The notes under the pieces were generated by a model. That model worked only from the letters and a program-made list of their open reading frames with translations. It searched no databases and was not told where the DNA came from. A stretch of 64,000 nt of DNA from Entomortierella parvispora (lineage: Eukaryota > Mortierellomycota > Mortierellomycetes > Mortierellales > Mortierellaceae). Positions 10,679 to 21,237 of the stretch are shown here, piece after piece. The translations under genes were made by a program, and so were the position numbers. Location of the stretch: the NCBI GenBank assembly GCA_963573315.1, contig OY752140.1:3906001-3970000 (forward strand). Reading direction: 5' to 3'. Each line of letters opens with the position of its first letter. The first letter of the stretch is position 1.

Positions 10679-11784
10679 ATGAAGTTGGCATCCTCATACA
10701 CCCACACTATGCAAAAAGATTCTATCCAGCTCTCCAGCCCGATCCTTGGTGCTGGCGCAAAGGCTGGTGCTGTCGACGTTGCCGCAGCGGCAACACGTCT
10801 TGGCGGAGGAGGGCCCGTGGGCAACAGCCTCTCTATCCCTTCGATCGAGCCCCAGTCTGCCGAGGCCTTTCGGAGGCGAAGCCTGTGCTCGATTGATCAG
10901 CCTGGCGTCGTCATGACCAAACTGCCGCAAGGTAATGGACTCAATGGCATCTCTCAAAGGAGAGATGCATTGTTGTTTGTTTCTTGGTGCACGGTCTATC
11001 TATCTCTCTGGGGCATCATTATTAACCGTGGCTCGTTTGCATTTTTTTTTTATTTGGGGTCGGTGACTCTGTTCTGTCACCCCATATCATTATTCAATCG
11101 ATTTGCTTGTATCGTTTCAGAACTCGAGGACAGTCAACACGAGTTTGGGTCAAAGCTGGTAGTCATCATGGGTAAGCACCCACGGAGCGATTGAAGAAAT
11201 GAAGAAATGAATGAATGAATGGACGGGGTGTCTGTCTCTTTCGTCATTTGGCTCACAATCCTCTTTTTTTTTTTTCTTTTCTTTATTCCAAAGTTGGCTT
11301 GCCCGCTCGAGGCAAGAGCTACCTGGTGAAGAAGCTGCAGCGTTATCTGACTTGGCTACAGTACGACACAAAGGTACAGTGTTCAGATCGTTCGGGGACA
11401 AAAATCAACAAAAAAATCTTTCATTGCCGCTGTGAGATAAGGGATCGGTGCAGGTTCACAGTCTACGAGTTGCTTTGGCGCTTGTTTACTTTGGGACCCC
11501 TTGGCTTCGTCTTTTGTCTCGTCCCCTTTTTGAGCTGATAAGACGGGAGAAATGAACAAGCGACGTGAGAGCCGTGCGATCCTTGGGCCAAGTGACCATC
11601 GACAAGAGAGTTTCAAAGGGTCAATCCGCAGAGAACGCGGAGAACTCTATTGGGAGATCGCAAAAAAAAGAGACGGGCCATGTTGCGGCGCTATTGGCGA
11701 GAAGAGGAGGGAGAGAGGAGAGAAAAGTGGATCCATCGCTGATCTGCTGAGCAGTGCGTCTTGTGCTTCACGCCCTCCCGTCAA

Positions 11785-11815
<31 letters not shown>

Positions 11816-13962
11816 GCACTTGTTTCCTTTTCTTTCTCATTGCAAACTTGCGATGCGCTCTCCCTGATCGAGATAAGAGACATCTCTTCTTGGCACAACC
11901 ATCTTGTCCTGTTGTCCCGTCCTTGTGAGCTCGATTATATTTTTTTTTTTGTAATCCAGCATTCTTTCTCTGAACACTCGGGGTCTCTGAGCAACTTTTG
12001 CTGTTATTTGCTCAGTCAAGCTTCTTCTCAAGCAATTGCTGACCAAAACCAAACTATTATGATAGGTGTTTAACGTCGGCAACAGGCGAAGAATAGCCTC
12101 CAAAGGAGACAACAAGAACGGCACAAGTCACTCTCATGTGTTTTTTGACCCCAATAACACAGCAGCCAAACATATCCGTGACGACCTGGCGCTGGAAAGC
12201 CTAGAAGAGCTTATTACTTGGCTCAAACAAGGAGGGCGCGTCGGCATTCATGGTACTGTAGAGCATTCCGTCAGTTCGACACAAACAGGGAAAAATCGAA
12301 CTCGGGGAAGAATGGCCAAACTTTGGCATGGAAGGGCAGGAACGATATCCTGGACCAGGCTCTAACGCCCCAACATTTGTGTTTGCTTTTGTTTCGTATC
12401 GTATCTTTTCATTCTTAGATGCTACAAATTCATCCCGAGAGCGAAGGTTAGTAAAGTGGGAATGCAGGAGCACAGCTGTTGTGAAGGAATGGACCCATAG
12501 CTGACAAACAACTGTTCTGTCTGACTGTTAGGAAATTGCTTTTGCAGAGATTGGAATCAGAACCCAACTGCAGAGTACTTTTTATTGAGGCAAGTCACTG
12601 TTTGCTCGAACACGGGGAAGACCCACAGAAAAAATCGAGCGGCTGACCCACTGGGCTAACGTTTGGGGCCATTTTATTTGTTTTATCTCTCACACAGTCA
12701 ATATGCACAGATCCTGTGGTGTTGGCCCACAACATTACGATGAAGCTAAGCTCACCAGACTACAAGGGTATGGATGAAAAGCTGGCGAGGGATGATTTCC
12801 GAAAGCGACTTGAAAACTACGAAAAAGCATATCAAACCTTGGGCGAAGAGGACGAAGAAGACGGAATTCAATACTGTAAACTGATCAATGTTGGAAAGAA
12901 AGTAAGCGAATGCTTCCCGATTCACTTGCCTGCCTTGAATTTTTGAACAGGATGTCTTTGATATTTCTTAATGGACGATTGAACTCATTCTGGTTGATAT
13001 TCCACCTAGGTCATTGCGTACAACATTCAAGGGTACCTTGCCGGGCAATGCATCTTTTATTTGATGAACTTCAACCTCTCACCAAGGTGTATCTGGCTGA
13101 CACGTCATGGCGAGAGTTTGGACAACATTGCAGGAAAGATTGGTAAGACCCTTGCACAGACGTTGCTGGGGCTGCTATGGATTCTATTCTCGACTGCCCT
13201 TCAAGTCTAACAATGATCAACTATTTAAATTTCATAGGAGGGGACGCACCTTTATCAGCTAAAGGAAAGAGATACTCGAACTGTCTTTCGCGGTTCATCA
13301 AGTCACAACGGCAAGAGCAAGAAAAGTCCCGGAGGAGTGACAGCCAGTCAAGGATGGCCATTTCTCCTCAAAGGGAGAGGACCACCGCGGTCTGGACCAG
13401 TATGCTGACAAGGACAAAGGAGACTGTGGAAGATTTCGATCCAAAGGACTATGATATCAAGCACATGCGGTTTTTGAACGAGATTTACGCCGGCATTTGC
13501 GAAGAATTGACCTATTCCGAGATTCAGGAGCGGTACCCAGAGGAATACGAGGCACGGAGAGTCAACAAGCTGTTTTATCGGTACCCTGGTAAGCTTTGTT
13601 GCTGGCAATCCTTCTTCTTCATTTGTACCTTTAACAAGATCGAGACACTCATTGGTGGCACCGTCTGTTCTTTTCTTTTAGGAATGGGAGGCGAGTCGTA
13701 TCTGGATGTCATCCAACGGCTGAATCCCCTAATCATTGAGCTGGAGAGAATGACCTCTGACCTTTTGATTGTGACACATCGCGTTGTTCTCCGTATCCTT
13801 CTGGGATATCTTATGGACATTGATCGATCAAAGATGCCCGACATGGAAGTCCATCTACACACTCTCTATTGCGTTGAACCAAAACCTCATGGGACTGTCG
13901 TGAAGCGCTTCCGATGGGTTGAAGAGCAAGATTGGTTTGTTGAAGAACCAATCGAGAAGTAA
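10679..13962 (+). CDS. PFKFB: 6-phosphofructo-2-kinase / fructose-2,6-bisphosphatase
   Basis: Makes and degrades fructose-2,6-bisphosphate, the allosteric switch between glycolysis and gluconeogenesis. Ten exons: 10679-10931, 11121-11171, 11294-11373, 12066-12252, 12419-12446, 12532-12589, 12698-12901, 13010-13142, 13238-13588 and 13682-13962, giving 541 aa. The kinase P-loop is VGLPARGKS (102-110), with DATNSSRER and FIESICTDP later. The phosphatase has RHGES (His320), GICEEL (Glu420) and VTHRVVLR (His481), so both activities should be intact. An N-terminal extension carries RRRSLCS (Ser68), a PKA-type site. Intron 3 is 692 nt, very long for this window. Intron 6 starts with GC rather than GT, and only this donor keeps ESICTDP in frame. 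AATAAA follows at 14019. Confidence 0.95.
11788..11815 (+). repeat. T28 homopolymer inside PFKFB intron 3
   Basis: An uninterrupted run of about 28 T inside the 692-nt intron 11374-12065. Other long homopolymers in the window (24016-24036, 38461-38482) lie between genes. Confidence 0.85.
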
Positions 13963-13963
13963 A

Positions 13964-13997
13964 CCCCCCCCCCCCGATTCCCCGATTCCCCGATTCC
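13964..13997 (+). repeat. C12 run plus GATTCCCC tandem repeat just after the PFKFB stop
   Basis: Twelve C from 13964 directly after the stop codon, then GATTCCCC repeated 2.75 times (13976-13997). Lies in the 3' UTR of the PFKFB gene. Confidence 0.85.
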
Positions 13998-14018
13998 ACA
14001 TACATTCATAGGTACGAA

Positions 14019-14024
14019 AATAAA
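14019..14024 (+). terminator. Candidate polyadenylation signal of PFKFB
   Basis: AATAAA 57 nt after the stop codon. The neighbouring minus-strand gene ends at 14262, so the two genes converge with about 300 bp between their stop codons. Confidence 0.5.
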
Positions 14025-14261
14025 ATCCTTTCGTCGATCTGATTTTTGTGTCCGTTCTGTCCAACACTCTGCGACCTTGGAACCTGAAAGTGATGTATAG
14101 ATCCATATCCACTGAAAAATGCCCATCGAGACGGCTGAAAGTTTTGAATCCTTTTATGTAAAAATCCGAGGTGATCCGTGTGCAATGGTGCTGTCTATGA
14201 AAAAAATATCGAGTGGTGGGGTGGGAGAGAGGGTAGAGTGCGTTCCTGAACAGAATAGGGC

Positions 14262-14982
14262 TTAGAAAGGAAGAGTGCTCTTTGTCTTTGTCTTCTCTGC
14301 AGCCTTGGCCTAGATCACAGATAGAGAAGAAACCGCAATGAATTAGATTTTTCCCAAAAACCCAAGTCCTTCTTTTTTTTTCCCAATGATTCCTCTTTTC
14401 TCTTACCTTCTTCCAGGTCTCGATGGTCTTTGGCATCTCATCAATGGCCTTGGCGATCTTTGCCTTTCTCAAAGGAGCAGTGCGATCGTGCTTACGACCC
14501 TTATCAGGCTTACCCATACGCACCGTCTTGGTCGACAAGGGTTTAGGAGCAGGCAAGTTCAAGACCTGAGCACCGGACAAGGCAGCACCAGTTTCGGGGT
14601 GAGTCGCCAAAGCGATACCGGCTCTTTCCAAACGGGCCACTTTTTTACGGATATCAGCCAAGACTCTGGCCGAGACCTTGGATTGTTGCCAACGCATCCT
14701 GACTCGTTCTCCTGTAGCAGTGAGTATTGAGGGAGCTCCCTGTTGTGATGATGATGATGAAGATGTGGCGTTGGGGGCGATGTATGAAGAGGGCTTCTTG
14801 GCGGTAGCGACGCCGGGGACAGGGACCCATTGGTGTGAATAGTGCTCAATAGGGCGGACGCGGAGACCCGTCAGGTTCTTGTTCAGGGCCTGAGGGTGCG
14901 ACATGAGGTTGCGGAGGGAGGCGATGGTGGCCTTGGAGGAGGCGGTCGAGGTCATGGCCACAACGGCTGCTGGGGATGCCAT
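14262..14982 (-). CDS. Small basic protein, possibly a mitochondrial ribosomal protein (mL59-like)
   Basis: Exons 14982-14407 and 14309-14262 encode 207 aa. The N-terminus is rich in Ala, Ser and Thr with few acidic residues, like a mitochondrial presequence. The middle has IEHYSHQWVPVPG, a Ser-rich linker, then GERVRMRWQQSKVSARVLADIRKKVARLERAG. The C-terminus is strongly basic (GKPDKGRKHDRTAPLRKAKIAKAI). The sequence-plus-basic pattern, and the R-W-x-x-SK-x-S-x-R-x-x-ADIRK stretch, recall fungal mitoribosomal protein mL59, but the match is weak and from memory. ATG 14982 is the first in-frame ATG; upstream the frame is open only through non-ATG codons. It is convergent with PFKFB. The existence of the gene is well supported; the function is a guess. 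Confidence 0.7.
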
Positions 14983-17900
14983 TGCGAGGGAGAATGTGAT
15001 TGATGGGGCGGACGAGGAGAAGAGAGCTGTTCGCAAAGGAATGAAATGGCAGACCTCAAGACCCGGAGCTGATGTCTGTTGAATGCTCGATGCAATGAAG
15101 GGACACAGGCTTGTTTATGACCGTACAAGCCACTCGTATGTGGGCACGTGACTGGTAGATCGATCGATCGCATTTGTAACACTATGATTGTCACTTTTGA
15201 AGAGTGACAGGACATGGCTGCAACAACAACGCAACGACTGGACACAAGGGGTGCAGGCAGGGTGGAAAGCTATATTCGAAGGAAGAAACTCTAGTCTTGG
15301 CTTAGGACCTTGTCACAAGTGGGCATCCTCATTTATACGCCTAATTGAACTGTTGGACTGTTGACACGCTCCCGTTTGAACGATACCGTGTTGCTTCACT
15401 TTTGCAGACAAGAGCGAAATAGATAAATGGATGATGGATGCGAGAAGGAGAGAAGAATGTAAAAGCGTTGGACCTGACAATGGAAGATAGGTTGTGTAAG
15501 GTGGCGACTACCTGAGTCTCGTTAGTTCTTCAAGCCCTTCATAGCTCATAACACTGCTCCTAGCTCACTCTGAAGGACGCGTGTCTATGAATGTTCTACC
15601 GGACAATTTTCGAGATACTTGAGGCAGGCCAAGCGCATTCCAAGGTTTCGGCAGCGATGAGACCTTCATTACAAAGAATCTATGAAGCGTTGTCTCATCA
15701 TACCATCGGGTTCATCCCCTACTATGGTTTTTTTTTTCAATTCTACCTTGTCAAGCACGCCATCATTTCCATGGAGTCGACATTTCGCACACTCTAATGA
15801 CCCCTTCCATCCCCATGACTTGGCAGCTATTGACAGCTATCATGCAGATGGCGTCAACTGACGCGATCCAGGGCTGTACCGTACATGCATATCAATTGAG
15901 AGGACGAGGGACTGAGATGTTTCTTTGCAAGGTACCATCCCCTTTTCGCGGGTATTGCGAGCATGCAAAACGACAGGCAAGAGAAGAGGAAAGAAGACAA
16001 TGGCTCTGCTAGTCTAGAGGAGGAAAGAAGACAACAATGGCTGTACCAGTCTTACGGGGTGAGGGTAAGGGGGGAGTTGTTAGTAATGAAGAAGAAACGA
16101 GGAGGCGTGACATTGTGAACGACAATGACCCACCAGTGCGTAAAACTACAATGATGCAAAAGAGCTGAAGGATCACGTCGATCCTCCCCTTCCCCTTCTC
16201 TTTCCAACGCGACAAGGCGGCAACAAGGAAGCGCGATTTACATATGCTTTGCCGGGAATTTTTTTGTGTTGTGGGACACTGCGCGATGATCTCATTGTTT
16301 GAGCAACTTTGTTGACGTTGAAACACAAGAAACGATATTTTTATTGTTGCCAATTGATGAATGAACAAACGTGCAAATAAGAAAGACGGCGTTGATGGTG
16401 TGTGTGTGGACTGTGGGGGATATGAGGGACAATGAAAACAAAAAGGTTCTAGGTTTGTATCCAAAAGAACTCAATCCGATCCTTTCCCTCCTTTTTTCGG
16501 ATTGAGTTCTTTTGGCCATCCCGCACGCCAGACAATTATTAATGGATCCTATTGGCAGGCACATGCATGCCCCTGTCCTTCCTCCCTCACTCGCCCTACA
16601 CTCTTGAACGAAAGCCCATCGATGAAACGGATGGAGGGACATCTGTTCACCGTTTGCCGGGGAGTTTTTTTTTTTTTTTGTTGTGGTTGTTGTTTTCTTG
16701 GACATGCATTCCGGGAAAAAGTGAACCCGTAGTTCCACGGCCTGCGGTACCCTATTCACCCGTCACCATGCACATCTCTCTTGCATGATCCAGTCGTGGG
16801 CGCGATGCACTGTTCCAGTCAGGGGCACAAGGTACAGAGATAGAAACAGCACACTCCGCCCAACTGAAGGGGAGGAATCTGTGGCTGAAATATCGAGAGT
16901 GTTTTGCGCGCACATGGGAAGGACCCCACTCTAAATGAATGCGAAACCCGCATGGCACGGGAGGGCAAAAGACGAGGGTCTGTGGAGGAATTTTTTTTTG
17001 ATTTTTAATACAGTGTTCTCTAGCACGGTTTTCCATCTTCGCAAGGGTGGGAAGAAATCGCAAGATCGGCGGCCGAAGGGAAGAAGATTGTGCCTGTGGA
17101 CCATTCTCCTATTCTGACCATCGGAAGAGTTCGTAAAGCAAACATTGGGCGAAGAGCAACCTCTGACTCGTAGTGACAGGTAACACAGAAGCAATTGAGG
17201 GAAAAAAAGGTAGCGGGGATACCAAAAAAGGTCAGAAGGAACCTCTCCTTGCATTCTGTGTCCGATGTGGAGGGAAGGGATAGGGAAAAGCGTGGAAATA
17301 AAGATAGGGAGAAGATTGAGCGCGGACCTTGGAGGGAAAATAACGTGTGCTCCCGTTGGCGTAAGAAAATACCCGGATGTGTCCAAATGAAGACTTCGAG
17401 AGAGGGGCGGAGTCAATTGACCAGTTGGATTTGTTCATTTGACGATCTGAGTCTGGTGAAGGTTTCACTGAGGACTACAGTGCTGCGTCTCTGGACTGGC
17501 CCTCAGGAGGACCCAGCCCGTCCTTAGTCTGCCTGTTGCCAAGAAGGATGCCAAGATTCGAGACGACGACAAACAGCAAAACAGATTTGGCCTCGACTGG
17601 ACAGCAATGAAAAGATGCGACAAAGCATCGCAACAAGGGGGGAAACGATCACAAAACACAAAAAGTAAGATCGAAAAAGGGAATTTCTCTCATAGGCTCA
17701 ATGACGAGTGGAGCGCCGCGTGCCCTCACGCGGGACGTCGCTATTGCGCAGGTGGCCACGTAAGTCCGCCCTCTCTCCTGTCCATTATCTGATCGCGCTT
17801 GAATGTTCTGCCATGAGAGAGAGGAGGAAAGCGACACCCCAACGGCAATGTTTTGGCTCACAGAAAGTGCTCTTGTGTCTGCAGATTTCTTTTCTGGATC

Positions 17901-18792
17901 CCAGCACTGTGTTCATGCCGCTATCGCCAAAGCAAGAGGCGGATACCCTCCCTGTAGGACAGCTAAACTACAATGGCTGCCACCCAGGGCTGGTGCAAGT
18001 TATTTTTTCTTTTTCTACGTCGTCACCGTCCCTATCTTTCTCTTTTTCTCTCTTTTTTTGTTCACTCTACGCCTTGTCTTTCCTCTCTCCGTCTGCTCTG
18101 TGAAGAGAGCTAATTGACAATAAGGGTGAGGCAAGCGTTGCCAGACCAGACAGACCCAGAGAACAACGAAGAACAAAAATATCTGTCGGTCACTCTGGAA
18201 ATGGCGCAACTGGCAGGCGAATTATTCAGCGATGGAATGGCAAGAAGCCAAAAACCTAAAGTCTGTTTTTTTTGGGCGCTCGTCTCGTCCTGACCCTCCA
18301 ATTGCTGGGTTGGTCGTGCGTTCATACAACCTTGTTTGAGTCCCAATGACCCTCTTCCAAGATGCCTGCCAGATGGATAAACGATCACCATTCATTGACA
18401 AAGATGGATCGTCTGTACTGCGTGCAGTGTGAGGTGTGAACTGTGAAGCAGGCTGGGTGGCGTGGGAGGAAAAGTGGGTGTGATTGCAGGAAATCAGATG
18501 AACTCGAACCCGAGGAGCGCCGAACGGTTTCTTCTCCAGGGAGGGGTGTCTTGTAAGCGAGCAACGAGGGCATCTGGTCAGCAAAAGTCGAGACGGGAGA
18601 AGACAGGAGACAGGACGAGATTGAGAGACAAGACTCGGGCCGTGCGACAGACCCGAGTGGGTGACGAGAAAAGGGGAGTGACACCTCGATTCAATCGGAG
18701 TATTCAGTCGAGAAAGAAAAAACAGTCAATTAGTCACTCGATGACAAATGCAAGGGCGTCAACTGACTGTGGACGGGGCAGGACTCAGAAAG
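14983..18792. other. 3.8-kb interval without a recognisable gene
   Basis: No reading frame here has family similarity, splicing logic or sustained length. The interval separates divergent start codons of the small basic protein and the Crz1-like factor, so it holds both promoters. Visible structure is limited to an imperfect 30/33-nt tandem duplication (15986-16052), a perfect 19-bp inverted repeat (16461-16515) and scattered homopolymers. No tRNA A/B-box pair was found by eye. A non-coding transcript cannot be excluded. Confidence 0.6.
16461..16515. repeat. Perfect 19-bp inverted repeat with 17-nt pyrimidine loop
   Basis: Left arm 16461-16479 (CCAAAAGAACTCAATCCGA) is exactly complementary to right arm 16497-16515. 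The 17-nt spacer is nearly all C and T. Transcription of either strand would give a 19-bp uninterrupted hairpin. It lies in a gene-free region and flanks nothing recognisable. Confidence 0.95.
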
Positions 18793-18800
18793 TATAAAAG
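18793..18800 (+). promoter_or_regulatory. TATA box of the Crz1-like gene
   Basis: TATAAAAG, a consensus TATA element, followed by a long C/T-rich leader from about 18820. It lies about 270 bp upstream of the 5' exon end at 19068, a suitable distance for transcription starting in the pyrimidine-rich stretch. Confidence 0.7.
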
Positions 18801-19066
18801 CCCAGGTGGTCCCTTTTCCCCTGCTTAACTCCCTTTCTTTTCCTCTTGCTTGCTTCCCCAGCATACAATTCTCTCTCTCGCTTTCTCACTCTTTCTCTAG
18901 CATCTTGTCACGTCTCGCTGTATAGCTTCATACCCGCCTTGTTCCTTCAACAACTAGCACCTCTCTCTCTCTCTTCACGTTCACTCCAAGCATCTTCGAC
19001 GACTTTGTCTCTTTCGCACACTGCATCTTAACTAAAATAGCATCCACTTAAGCAAACACCATCATA

Positions 19067-21237
19067 ATGTAAGTTGAAGATCCTGTCAAACGAGCTTGCC
19101 CTACTCTTTTGAGAACTCCCAAACGTCGAGGTCTGCGCAAGTGTGGTCGAGTCCGTGAATGGGTGAGAGGGGGGGAGGAAGAGAGGAGGAGCATGGCGTA
19201 ATGTGAGCTTGCTGTCGTTGTATTAATAATCTCCTTCTTTCTTTCTCTCTTTTCTCTTGAAGAAATATACACTTGCTGCATGATCTGCGCAACTTTCTCT
19301 CCTACTCTACACTTTGTTCCCGTTCTCTCGAGGATCAGTGTGTCTTGTCCACTGTGAGGAAGAACAAGAGTCGTGCCACTGGGCGGGTTTTTATTCTTGT
19401 GTTTGTGACATTTTCATCATTGATCTGGCAGTTCTCTTTGCGAGTCTGCGCAGAAGGAGGGAGGAAGGAAGGACAGAAAGAAAGAAGGAAAGGGAAAGGG
19501 ATCTGGTGCCATGGGATGCATTGGAGCAAAAAAAGAAAGAAAAAGTGGGTCTGTGTTGATTAATAATCTCAGTGTCATCGCGCCGTCAACGAGCGCAGGG
19601 CGGGATGGAAACTGAGTTTCGACGGTGTTCAAGGGCAATTCCCATTTATGGTCGTGCGCAGCGCTGACTCTGTGCTCCTCTCTTTCTTTCTTTCTTTCCT
19701 CCCTCCCTTCCTTCTTCCTTCCTGCAGGCAGCACTCCAACACCAACAACAACGCCATGGCCTTCAACTCGCCCCTGTCCTCTGTCTCCTCCTGTGCCTCC
19801 TCGCCCTTCTCCTCGCCCGAGTCTTGCGCCGAGCACGAGCTCTTGGACATGCCCATGTTCTTCCCCAGTGAAACCTCAATCTACCAGCAATTGCTCGATA
19901 TTGACACCTCGAGCGAGATGGTCCAGCCTCAACAGCAGGTTTACCACAAGCAGCAGCCCCTTTTTGATTACCAGATGGCCCAGGCTGGTGTTTATACACC
20001 TCCCACCTCCCCATCTGCCCCTGCTTACCAAAAGTACAGCGGTGGTATGGATGGGCCAGATCTCGGTACCATGTTCTACGGGGTTCAGCCCCTGACGATC
20101 CAGACCGGCAATAACAACGCGTATGTTCAGTATACTGCCCCTTCAATGCCTGTCCAGACAATGCAACAACCCACCATTTCATTGATGCGACAACAGGTCC
20201 AGCAACAGCAAGCGTATCAAGTATTGTTGAGGCAGTTTGATAACCTCGAAAGCTCTGTTGCGTTCAGTCCCAGTCTCAGTAGCAGCTGCAGTAGCAGTCT
20301 AGGTGGCTCCCCTTTCGGAGAGTCGCCCCTCATGGCCGCCGTCAATACCGATTTTGACCTGTTCCCAATGACCGCCCCATCCCAGCCCCAAAAGATGATG
20401 AACATGGCCGCGACCAATGGCGGGTTCCCTTCCGCCCCCGTCATGGCCCCTTCTTCTGGCAGTTATCAACATCAACAGCATCACCAGATGACGCCGCCGA
20501 TGAACCAGATGGATCTCGAGCGCGAGTCTGCCTCGTCCTTGTTCAGGAACGACATTTCACACCAGAGTGGATTCAGCGAACAGACGATGACGACGGAACT
20601 CTCAATGTTGTGCAAGTGCCCCGGCAAGTTCCCTTGCGGAGAGCAGATCGGGGACGTCCCCGCCGAGTGTTCTTCGTCTTCGTCTTTGTCCAACTCGCCT
20701 TTGCAGGATATTCCCGAGGATGTGAACTCGGAATCAGATTCCGATTCGGAGGAAGAAGAGGACGAAGAGAGGGACCCGAGCTATAATTACTCGAGAAGTG
20801 GACGAAATACTTTCAAGGTTCGACCAAAGTCCATGACGATCTCGACCGGGCCATATGACTCGGCCTACTCCAGATCGCGCGAGTCTTCAGTCTCTTCCTC
20901 TGTTTCACCGATCCGTCAAGATCGTCGCCGATCTTCTTCGGGGTCTTATGGGGGTGGTCACGATCATCAGCTCCTGTTAGAACCAGAGATGGTGCCCGAG
21001 ATCAAGGATATCCATGTCTGCCCAGTCTGCCAGCGTCGGTTTACGAGGCCGTTCAACCTGCGATCGCACTTGATGACCCATACCACCGCCCGGCCGTTCC
21101 CTTGCGACGAGTGCCACTGGAAATTCACCCGCCAGCACGATCTCCAGCGTCATCGCCGTGCCAAGCACCCTCAGTCGTTCAATGCCTCGAACCCCAAGAA
21201 AGACGCTGCCGCTGCCAAGGCCGCGTCTGTTGTCTGA
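19067..21237 (+). CDS. Crz1-like C2H2 zinc-finger transcription factor (start codon split by an intron)
   Basis: Predicted nuclear DNA-binding regulator of the type controlled by calcineurin in fungi. The leader exon ends ...ATAAT at 19068; a consensus GTAAGT donor and a CTGCAG acceptor at 19727 join AT to G, creating ATG followed by CAG-CAC-TCC. The coding part of exon 2 is 19728-21237; product 503 aa. Residues 1-400 are Gln/Ser/Pro-rich with an acidic SDSDSEEEEDEE block. Two C2H2 fingers lie at about 432-454 and 460-483, with CPVCQRRFTRPFNLRSHL and CHWKFTRQHDLQRH, helices very like Crz1. No convincing PxIxIT calcineurin-docking motif was found; PTISLM is only a loose match. If the split ATG is not used, MAFNSPL in exon 2 is the next in-frame start. 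The Crz1 link rests on the fingers alone. Confidence 0.85.

Noticed and set aside
13855-15036. 393-residue minus-strand frame running through the small basic protein gene
   Set aside because: The first 192 residues are the real exon 1. The rest is read-through of its intron and the 3' region; a GTAAGA donor at 14406 and an acceptor at 14310 give a cleaner, shorter model.
16441-16520. 19-bp inverted repeat as terminal repeats of a complete MITE
   Set aside because: The arms are separated by just 17 nt and no target-site duplication is visible, so a standard MITE is not supported; kept only as a hairpin of unknown role.
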